DNA of 41,341 nucleotides from a virus. The notes under the pieces were generated by a model. The model made no database searches. It was not told the DNA's origin and saw nothing but the letters and a program-made list of their open reading frames with translations. This document shows positions 35,954-41,341 of this stretch, one piece after another; the first letter of the stretch is position 1; the number at the start of each line of letters is the position of its first letter. A program made the position numbers and the translations under genes. The stretch covers positions 1 through 41,341 of IMG/VR virus record IMGVR_UViG_3300034012_000426, one strand, 5' to 3'.

Positions 35954-38046
35954 CAGCGTGTATTAGCGAGCAAGCCGCCGGGACGTTGCATCTTGACGAT
36001 CTCAGCCTGCACTGCAGCACCGATGATCCTACCCATCTGATTGGAATTTGGCTCGTTGCCTTCCACGCTGGTGCCGCTTGCGTCTACGTTGACTACCACA
36101 TTAACGCCGCCACCAAAGCTGCCGGTTGGTGCAATGCCGCCGCTGCGGCCTGGCATGAACAGTTCAGGACCGCGCTCGCCAACGAGGTAGCCCTTGCCGC
36201 CCATCACGGTGCCGCCGTTGGCTCTAGCGCCACCAAAGAAATTGCCGACGCCGCTTAGACCAGGAACGATTGATGCCATGCCGAAAGCGCCGGGGTTGAA
36301 GCTGGCGCCTGATGCAAAGCCACCGCGATTGCCGCCAAACAAACCGCTAATTGCATTGATGGCTTTTTGGATGACAAATACCTGCAGGAGTTGGTTGGCA
36401 ATGTCGATCAACACGCCAGATGCAATCTGCCGCAGGCTGCTATTGAAATCTTGGCTGCCTTGAATCAATGCGTTAAAGGCAGATGTCATGCCTTGGCCAA
36501 CCGTATTGCTAATCCCGTCAGCCAGTGCCTGCTGTCGTTTTTGTTCTTCAGTTAGCTGCTTGGAGTATTCCAGCACTGAGGCATAGCCAGATGCTGCGGT
36601 TGTCAGTTTGGTGATGTATTCAGGCAGCGTTTCCTTGTTGCGCTGATCTTCAATCGTGCGCAGCCGCTCTGCATATTGCACCACTGCTTCAAAGATTGCC
36701 GCCTTGCGTTCATTAGGCCCCATCTCCTGCTGACTGGCCTGTAGGATTGCAAGCTGCTTATTATAGTAAGCCTCTTGCTGCTCGTTCTGGGTGCGCTGGG
36801 CAATACCAAGCCGCAACCGCAACTCAAGCTCTTGCGCTGTGATGTCTTTGATTTCTTTAGCTTGCTTGTCAGCAGACTTGCCGCCACCACCCTTTGCGGC
36901 GCCGCCTGTGCCAGCACCTAATGGCGGAGCGGTAAATAATTTATCAGTTTGTTTTGCACCTGCCTGCAGTTGCTTTTGAGCCGCAAGATTCTGATTTATC
37001 TTTTGCAAAATTGTGCCCTGTAGCTGAACAGCGCGATTTGCATTTGGATCATTAGGGCCAACGCTTTGCAGCAGGCGCTGATATTGCTGCAATGCTTGCA
37101 GGTTCTGCTGAATGCCTGTTTTATTTTTCTGAGATCCAACCTGATCAACACCTTTGGCGATATTGTCGACTGCTTGCGATGTGGCGCCGATATTCAAAAA
37201 CTGACGGGCGCCTGCAACGCTCCTCGTAAAGCCGCCCCCCCTGCCGGCAGACAATGCAGCATTGATCGCATCAACAACTGCGATCGCTTGATTGAAAATG
37301 GCCTTTAGCGCTGGGGTAAGCGCTGTGCCAATCCGTCGAGCTAGCGCATCGACGCCATCTTGCAAGGTGCTGAGTTTGCCATTTAGCGTATCGCTTTGCG
37401 CAATAGCGCCATTGGCGTATTTGCCGCCGGCACTGGTCAGCCGCTGCAGTGCTACCTCAACAGCCTTAGCGCTGATCTGACCTTTACTTAGAGCCTTTTG
37501 GAACTCCTCGCCGGTCATCCCATACATCTTGCGCAGCTCTTCCTGCAGCGCGATGCCACGCTCTTGGAACTGCAGCAGCTCTTCGCCTTGCAGCCTGCCC
37601 TTGGCTTGGACCTGACCGTAGGCGGTCACCAGGCCCTGCAGCTCAGCACCAGTTGCACCTGATGCGTCGGCCAGCCTGCGGGTGGTTTCTACAACATTGT
37701 TGGCCTGCACGCCAAAAGCCTGCAGACGCTTGGCTGCATCAATCAGTTCAGTGCTGGTAAATGGCGTTACCGCACCAAGCTGCTGCAGCTCTTGAATGAT
37801 TTGCTTTGCTTGCTGTGCGCTACCGGTAAGCACCTGCAGGCTGCGGGTTTGTGATTCAAGTTCTGCCGTCTTGGCAAATACAAACTTGGCAGCAGTGACA
37901 GCCGTAAATGCGCCAAGCAGGCCAGTTACAGCATCCTTTAAACCACTGACGCCGGCCTGTGCTGCTTTAGATGCTGCGCCAACCTGCTGAAGATTCCTTA
38001 CAGCACTCTGGCTGTTTACCTGAATATCAACAACCGAAACGGCCAC
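35953..38046 (-). CDS. Tail tape measure protein
   Basis: 697 residues, GTG start at 38046 with GGGAGG seven bases upstream. N-terminal tape-measure domain: 'VDIQVNSQSAVRNLQQVGAA', 'LESQTRSLQVLTGSAQQAKQ', 'LGAVTPFTSTELIDAAKRLQ', 'LADASGATGAELQGLVTAYG'. The middle is coiled coil and Gln-rich helix; the C-terminal part ends in Gly-rich 'ISGLFGGNRGGFASGASFNP' and 'GGTVMGGKGYLVGERGPELF'. By the rough rule of 0.15 nm per residue the tail would be about 100 nm long. Gene order after the chaperone G/GT is standard. Confidence 0.95.
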   Translation of the reverse strand: MAVSVVDIQVNSQSAVRNLQQVGAASKAAQAGVSGLKDAVTGLLGAFTAVTAAKFVFAKTAELESQTRSLQVLTGSAQQAKQIIQELQQLGAVTPFTSTELIDAAKRLQAFGVQANNVVETTRRLADASGATGAELQGLVTAYGQVQAKGRLQGEELLQFQERGIALQEELRKMYGMTGEEFQKALSKGQISAKAVEVALQRLTSAGGKYANGAIAQSDTLNGKLSTLQDGVDALARRIGTALTPALKAIFNQAIAVVDAINAALSAGRGGGFTRSVAGARQFLNIGATSQAVDNIAKGVDQVGSQKNKTGIQQNLQALQQYQRLLQSVGPNDPNANRAVQLQGTILQKINQNLAAQKQLQAGAKQTDKLFTAPPLGAGTGGAAKGGGGKSADKQAKEIKDITAQELELRLRLGIAQRTQNEQQEAYYNKQLAILQASQQEMGPNERKAAIFEAVVQYAERLRTIEDQRNKETLPEYITKLTTAASGYASVLEYSKQLTEEQKRQQALADGISNTVGQGMTSAFNALIQGSQDFNSSLRQIASGVLIDIANQLLQVFVIQKAINAISGLFGGNRGGFASGASFNPGAFGMASIVPGLSGVGNFFGGARANGGTVMGGKGYLVGERGPELFMPGRSGGIAPTGSFGGGVNVVVNVDASGTSVEGNEPNSNQMGRIIGAAVQAEIVKMQRPGGLLANTR

Positions 38047-38071
38047 GGCAACACCTCCCTATAGCGGCAGT

Positions 38072-38598
38072 CTACCGCCGCCGGGCCTTATCCATTTCCG
38101 CTTTTTCGCGTCTGCCCTTGACCTCATAGTATGCGGCAAAGTGCGTAAATTCTGCATCGGTTAGCTCGGTACGCAAACGGCTAACCGTCATGCCTAGCTC
38201 AGTTGCGAGGAAGAACTCGAAGAACAACCACGAGTCTTCCTCTAGTCTTTTTTTGCCTCTTCAAATCCTGCGCCATCACCAAGGCCGAACAAGAACAGCT
38301 CTAGGTCGTTCAGGACGCGCTCAGGCAGCTCGCGTTGCAGCTTGGCCGCATCAGCCGGTGCAAACGCTTTGGTGCCGTTTTCAAGCTCAGCAATCTGACA
38401 TAGCAGCTGCGTGCTAACGTCTAGCGCTTCATCAGTGCCGGTCAATGCAGATGCTTTTTTGCGGTCAGCGCGGGTGATGGGCTTGAAATAAAGCACCATC
38501 ACCACGTCGCCAGCATCTGTCTTCACTTCAAACTTGCGCCTTTGATTGAGGTCAAAGGCTCCGGTGAGCAGGTCAACCGGACGTTGGGCGGCAGGCAT
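38072..38598 (-). CDS. Tail assembly chaperone GT, -1 frameshift product
   Basis: A -1 slip at the A-run 38254-38248 (0-frame GCA AAA AAA GAC TAG) joins the G protein to 'RLEEDSWLFFEFFLATELG' and on to 'KAEMDKARRR', ending at 38072, 175 residues in total. The extension has the T-domain pattern 'FF.AT.LGMTVSRLRTELT' and 'DAEFTHFAAYYEVKGRREK'. A spacer of GACTA and a 12-base-pair hairpin (38242-38207) follow the slippery site. G and GT chaperones bring tape measure and tube protein together during tail assembly. Confidence 0.88.
38207..38254 (-). promoter_or_regulatory. -1 frameshift signal of the tail chaperone (slippery run and hairpin)
   Basis: Seven A residues (38254-38248), read GCA AAA AAA GAC in the zero frame, are followed after five bases by a hairpin: GAGGAAGA/TCTTCCTC and CTCG/CGAG, twelve base pairs with one bulged base and an eleven-base loop (38242-38207). 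The zero-frame stop TAG lies at the foot of the stem. Confidence 0.85.
38242..38598 (-). CDS. Tail assembly chaperone G (zero-frame product)
   Basis: 118 residues. 'RPVDLLTGAFDLNQRRKFEV' opens a beta-rich segment ('VVMVLYFKPITRADRKKASA') and a helical end ('ADAAKLQRELPERVLNDLEL', 'FLFGLGDGAGFEEAKKD'). It lies between the tail tube genes and tape measure and carries a slippery run just before its stop, both classical for the G/GT system. It is made in excess over the frameshifted form. The ATG overlaps the upstream stop. Confidence 0.9.
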   Translation of the reverse strand: MPAAQRPVDLLTGAFDLNQRRKFEVKTDAGDVVMVLYFKPITRADRKKASALTGTDEALDVSTQLLCQIAELENGTKAFAPADAAKLQRELPERVLNDLELFLFGLGDGAGFEEAKKD

Positions 38599-39017
38599 TA
38601 GATGCTAAGGGTCAGTGCCCCGGAGGTAACGAAATTAACCGAGACAATCTCGATTTCGCCCACAGTAGCGGAATACTCGGAACCTGTCACCACCAGCGTG
38701 CCGGTGATCTTTTTGCCGCCGGTTTCATCGAGGTACAGCTCAAACGCTGCATCAGCTTCATCGGTGGCTTGATTGACATCCTTGATCAGGTCCAGCTTGT
38801 CGCCAGAACCTGGAGCGTCATACATCAGCTCAATGGTGCCAGAACCGCTGATCAAGCCACCCACGTTGGCACGGTAGGTGTCGCCGTGATCGGTCACGTC
38901 AAGCGATTCCTTCTCGACGGTCATGGTCCAAGACCGGACCGCAGCAATCTCAGACAAGCCGCCTGCACCAGCTTTGTCAAAGAAGACAGTGCCCTGTTGC
39001 CCGCGATAAAAAGCCAT
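38598..39017 (-). CDS. Major tail tube protein, copy 2
   Basis: 139 residues. 'MAFYRGQQGTVFFDKAGAGG', 'RSWTMTVEKESLDVTDHGDT', 'YRANVGGLISGSGTIELMYD', 'EYSATVGEIEIVSVNFVTSG': a beta-sandwich tube protein. It is about 62 percent identical (86 of 138 aligned residues by eye) to the copy immediately upstream, so the gene was duplicated in tandem. The glycine-rich loop 'NVGGLISGSGT' is the same in both. One or both copies form the tail tube; a mixed tube or a specialised copy are possible. Confidence 0.85.
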   Translation of the reverse strand: MAFYRGQQGTVFFDKAGAGGLSEIAAVRSWTMTVEKESLDVTDHGDTYRANVGGLISGSGTIELMYDAPGSGDKLDLIKDVNQATDEADAAFELYLDETGGKKITGTLVVTGSEYSATVGEIEIVSVNFVTSGALTLSI

Positions 39018-39019
39018 GA

Positions 39020-39436
39020 TCAGATGTCCAGGGTAATGGCGCCGTTGGTAACGAAGTTGACCGTGATCACTTCGATTTCGCCAACGGTAGCCGAGTATTC
39101 GGCAGATGTGATGACACCGTCAAAGCTGACCTTTTTAGTGCCGTTTGTATCAAGGAACAGCTCAAACAGGGCTGCGCCTTCGTCGGTGGCCGTGTTGACA
39201 TGCTCGATAAAAGCGTTCGTCTCATCAGCGCTGCTGGCCGTGTAAAGCACCTCGACGGTGCCGCTGCCGCTGATCAGGCCGCCGACATTAGCGCGATAAG
39301 TGGCGCCTAGCGCGGTGGTGTCGAGTGATTCCTTCTCAACGGTCAGAGACCATGAGCGGGTGCTGGCAATGGTGACGCCAGTAGCGCCGCCGTCGTCAAA
39401 CTTGACGCTGCCTTGCTGCCCTCGGTAAAAAGCCAT
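39020..39436 (-). CDS. Major tail tube protein, copy 1
   Basis: 138 residues. Same architecture as the downstream copy: 'MAFYRGQQGSVKFDDGGATG', 'RSWSLTVEKESLDTTALGAT', 'YRANVGGLISGSGTVEVLYT', 'EYSATVGEIEVITVNFVTNG'. Only two bases separate the two genes, and the most variable part is the loop near residues 65-85. It follows the tail terminator gene, the expected place for the tube protein in siphophages. Confidence 0.85.
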   Translation of the reverse strand: MAFYRGQQGSVKFDDGGATGVTIASTRSWSLTVEKESLDTTALGATYRANVGGLISGSGTVEVLYTASSADETNAFIEHVNTATDEGAALFELFLDTNGTKKVSFDGVITSAEYSATVGEIEVITVNFVTNGAITLDI

Positions 39437-39438
39437 GG

Positions 39439-40077
39439 CTAGAGATCCTCGAAGGTTTCAAAGGTCATTCTGACCTGTGCTTGGAAGTAACCCTCAGGAG
39501 CTGGCGCAGCCACCACCTCTGGGCCAGTGGGCGGGTCAAAATGGACGCCGCTGATTACTTGTCTATTGTAAAGGTCTCTGATGCGTTTACCAATTGTGTA
39601 GTTAGCGCCAGGGCCAACGCCCTTAGCGGTAAAGATATTGACCACGATGGCGCCAATGACGCTGTTGCTGCTGCCAGTGGTGCCGCCCATGGTCAGGTAG
39701 TTGTTGTTGCCAAAGCTGACCAGGCACTGCACCCATGAGCTACCGGGCGTTGGGATGTACGGCTGGTTGTGGAAGACAACCGGCAAGGTGCTGCCCAGCG
39801 AGCTAACCACTGTAACATTTCCGCTGGTTGTCAACGCACCGGCAGCAGTCACGGTAAAAGAGTTGGTTGCTGTGGTGACCACAGTGAACGTGCCGTCAAC
39901 GCCGCCGCCAGATGTGTAGTCCAACGTCAGCGATTGGCCGACGTAGTAACCGTGCGCAGTGGCGTTGATCGTAACGACAGTGCCGGTTTGAGTGTATGTC
40001 GTCGTGAGGCTGGTCAGCTCAGCCGTTAATCGTGCCTCAATGGTGGCGCGAACGGTGTTTAGGTTTACAGCTGCCAT
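39439..40077 (-). CDS. Tail terminator-like protein with inserted beta-sandwich domain
   Basis: 212 residues; ATG overlaps the previous stop (TAATG) and has GGGAGG eight bases upstream. The outer parts, 'NLNTVRATIEARLTAELTSL' and 'FHNQPYIPTPGSSWVQCLVS' to 'KRIRDLYNRQV' and 'PAPEGYFQAQVRMTFETFED', form a gpU/DUF4128-type tail terminator. Residues about 27-92 ('VVTINATAHGYYVGQSLTLD', 'FTVVTTATNSFTVTAAG') are an inserted beta domain of a type widely found on phage tails. The terminator caps the tube; the insert would project outward. Confidence 0.8.
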   Translation of the reverse strand: MAAVNLNTVRATIEARLTAELTSLTTTYTQTGTVVTINATAHGYYVGQSLTLDYTSGGGVDGTFTVVTTATNSFTVTAAGALTTSGNVTVVSSLGSTLPVVFHNQPYIPTPGSSWVQCLVSFGNNNYLTMGGTTGSSNSVIGAIVVNIFTAKGVGPGANYTIGKRIRDLYNRQVISGVHFDPPTGPEVVAAPAPEGYFQAQVRMTFETFEDL

Positions 40078-40517
40078 TAGTCTTGCCTCCCGATGCGGTC
40101 AGCTTGCTGCCGCGCCCATGCGGTCATCTCGCGGGCAATGATGTCCGGGTATCCCTTGGTAATTTGATTGTTCTTGGAGCGCCACTGCCCTTGCCATGAT
40201 GCTGGCAGATTGTTGCCATACAGCACAGGCTCGGTGTAGGGCAGGCTGTTATGGATGTGGTACACATTGCCTGCCCGCTCAACTTGATAGTCAAGCCGAC
40301 GTGGTGGTGCAATGCCAGCAACACCACTTTGCGGGCCAGGGTCGTAGCCGGGCGTGCCTTGCTCGCTGATGGACCACGCAAGGCGCAGTCTGCCGGTATC
40401 AACCGGACTAGCCTCTTTAAGCCGTCTGTCAGTTTCTAGTACCGTGACACGCAGCAACTGCTCGTACTTCTGCAAACTGTAGTTGCCGATGTCGGCTAGG
40501 TTGATGCGGCGTGCCAT
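40077..40517 (-). CDS. Neck protein, HK97 gp10-like
   Basis: 146 residues. The family mark 'LKEASPVDTGRLRLAWSISE' is present, followed by 'YHIHNSLPYTEPVLYGNNLP' and a C-terminal helix 'IIAREMTAWARQQADRI'. Proteins of this HK97 gp10/lambda Z-like type bind near the neck and complete the tail before head joining. It lies between the head-closure protein and tail terminator, as in HK97-like phages. Confidence 0.85.
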   Translation of the reverse strand: MARRINLADIGNYSLQKYEQLLRVTVLETDRRLKEASPVDTGRLRLAWSISEQGTPGYDPGPQSGVAGIAPPRRLDYQVERAGNVYHIHNSLPYTEPVLYGNNLPASWQGQWRSKNNQITKGYPDIIAREMTAWARQQADRIGRQD

Positions 40518-40519
40518 CG

Positions 40520-40879
40520 TTATGCCCTCAGGATCAGTTCGTAAGTGATCGCTGTGTTGTCCTGTTCGATCGTGTCAACGCGAATGATTTGATGGCTGAT
40601 GCTGTTGATCACCACACGGTCAACCGTGTCAGGCACTGTGCCATTTAGGTCCAACGCAGCCACGATCAACCGTTTATCGCCTGCCTGTACCAGTTCGTTG
40701 ACCTCGCGCACGCTGACATCTTCAAGCACGCCCTTGATGCCGGTGTCAGAAACTGACTCGGTGATGGCGCCAGTAGTGGTGTTGTAGGCCCCAGGCGTCA
40801 CGATGCGAATCGTCACATCGCCGCCAAACCTTGCCATCACTTTGCTGGCAACTGATCGCAGCGAATCAGCAAGCGCCAT
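40520..40879 (-). CDS. Head closure (stopper) protein
   Basis: 119 residues. 'ADSLRSVASKVMARFGGDVT' then 'IRIVTPGAYNTTTGAITESV', 'GVLEDVSVREVNELVQAGDK' and 'RLIVAALDL...TVDRVVING-like' strands fit the gp16/FII-type head closure family, a small beta barrel with a long loop. It would seal the connector after packaging. The assignment rests on pattern and gene position between connector and neck genes. Confidence 0.75.
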   Translation of the reverse strand: MALADSLRSVASKVMARFGGDVTIRIVTPGAYNTTTGAITESVSDTGIKGVLEDVSVREVNELVQAGDKRLIVAALDLNGTVPDTVDRVVINSISHQIIRVDTIEQDNTAITYELILRA

Positions 40880-41109
40880 CAGAGGCGATAAGCAACGACG
40901 GAACCAGTTGCCAGTGTGATGCTGGTAAACACACCTTCCAGCTCGCAGCTAGGGTCCAGCACCACTGAGGTCAGCGCATTGCCGGTGTAGTCCAGTGCGG
41001 TCAGGCTGCTAATCACAGTGCTGGCCTCAAGCGATACAATCTTGCCGAAGCGGCCAGTGTGAGCAACAGTGTCGCTGATGTATTCAGCACCGGGGTACTT
41101 GTAACCCAT
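40879..41109 (-). CDS. Small structural protein
   Basis: 76 residues from ATG 41109 (MGYKYPGAEYISDTVAHTGR). Beta-rich ('IVSLEASTVISSLTALDYTG', 'LEGVFTSITLATGSVVAYRL'), ending in the 'FTSITLATGSVVAYR' pattern that recurs in short phage head or tail proteins. It sits between the connector and the stopper and may be a fibre-like or decoration subunit. Its start and stop abut or overlap both neighbours. Confidence 0.65.
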   Translation of the reverse strand: MGYKYPGAEYISDTVAHTGRFGKIVSLEASTVISSLTALDYTGNALTSVVLDPSCELEGVFTSITLATGSVVAYRL

Positions 41110-41111
41110 GA

Positions 41112-41341
41112 TCAGCTCCGGCGGATGGAAACGTTGCCTGGTCCACTGATTCTAAGCCCTATCAGGTAACGCTCCATCAACGGCGGCACCTTATCCGCGC
41201 CAACGGCGCCATAACCAAGGTTAGGCGTCACGTCAAGGCTACCGATCTTGACGTTCTTGTAATCTTCAAGCCCGCTCAGTCCTAATGCGCTGGTGTTGTT
41301 GTGCAGGAATACCGCCAGCACGGCCTGTGCGTACTTGATCT
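41112..41341 (-). CDS. Head-tail connector, C-terminal part in the right-hand repeat copy
   Basis: This is the 3' end of the connector gene that starts at 539 and crosses the circular junction. The stop is at 41112; the segment 41137-41341 duplicates 1-205. The residues 'LSGLEDYKNVKIGSLDVTPN' and 'ERYLIGLRISGPGNVSIRRS' complete the protein. The single base difference between copies is silent. Confidence 0.8.
   Translation of the reverse strand, partial: IKYAQAVLAVFLHNNTSALGLSGLEDYKNVKIGSLDVTPNLGYGAVGADKVPPLMERYLIGLRISGPGNVSIRRS
41137..41341. repeat. Terminal direct repeat, right copy
   Basis: Matches 1-205 at 204 of 205 positions (difference at 41214). See the left copy. The unit genome is therefore about 41,136 bases. 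Confidence 0.95.

Noticed and set aside
1-41341. tRNA, rRNA, photosynthesis genes (psbA, hli and similar), CRISPR arrays or transposases
   Set aside because: I looked for their characteristic sequences and protein motifs on both strands and saw none.

Overview
The window is one essentially complete genome of a tailed double-stranded DNA phage, probably a lambda-like siphovirus. Bases 1-205 recur at 41137-41341 with one mismatch (position 78 g, 41214 a), so the contig closes into a circle of about 41,136 bp. The ends fall inside a head-tail connector gene, which argues that this is where the assembly was cut rather than a natural phage end. The single mismatch is synonymous and suggests a mixed natural population. 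The host is probably a picocyanobacterium (Synechococcus/Cyanobium type). The main reason is a complete cyanobacterial-style sigma-70 factor; weaker support comes from cyanophage-like small structural proteins and three copies of the HIP1 octamer GCGATCGC (17773, 30506, 37280). This is an inference, not a proof.

Layout. A divergent start point near 14433-14500 separates two long transcription units. Leftward (minus strand, 14432 down to 1, then continuing round the circle from 41341 to about 22900) run: a ribbon-helix-helix regulator, primase-helicase, an iteron-like spacer, small regulators, a beta sliding clamp, small terminase, a DNA methyltransferase, large terminase, portal, Mu F-like minor head protein, a run of tiny genes, scaffold, capsid, head-tail connectors, two tandem tail tube proteins, a frameshifted G/GT tail chaperone, tape measure, lambda M-L-K-I-J homologues, a tail fibre, integrase, lysis cassette, a phosphoesterase and an HNH nuclease. 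Rightward (plus strand, 14501-22921) run: an HNH-AP2 homing-type endonuclease, SF2 helicase, zinc-finger HNH protein, VRR-NUC nuclease, a small-gene island, RecE-like exonuclease, RecT/Bet annealase, SSB, small regulators, dCTP deaminase and finally the sigma factor. Many genes overlap by 1-4 bases (ATGA, TGATG), the usual sign of translational coupling.

How it works together. Replication appears to rely on the host DNA polymerase: the phage supplies primase-helicase, beta clamp, SSB, RecE/RecT-like recombination proteins and dCTP deaminase, but no polymerase is visible. The sigma factor keeps the promoter -10 contact residues but has replaced several -35 contact residues, so it may redirect host RNA polymerase. 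A tyrosine integrase suggests a temperate or formerly temperate phage, although no CI-like repressor was recognised and no attachment site was found.

Most interesting items: (1) a dnaX-type slippery heptamer followed by a stem-loop in the lysis cassette, predicting a -1 frameshift that fuses a 46-residue membrane protein to a second frame that has no good start codon; (2) a 59-base tandem repeat at 17224-17337 whose hairpin shows three compensatory base-pair changes, lying just downstream of a promoter-like sequence, which makes a candidate small RNA; (3) the sigma factor with an altered -35 reading head; (4) an intein-like Hint domain inside a poly-glycine stretch of the tail J protein; (5) a cluster of GGTAGGACA-type repeats after the primase gene. 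No stretch longer than 300 bases lacks a gene.
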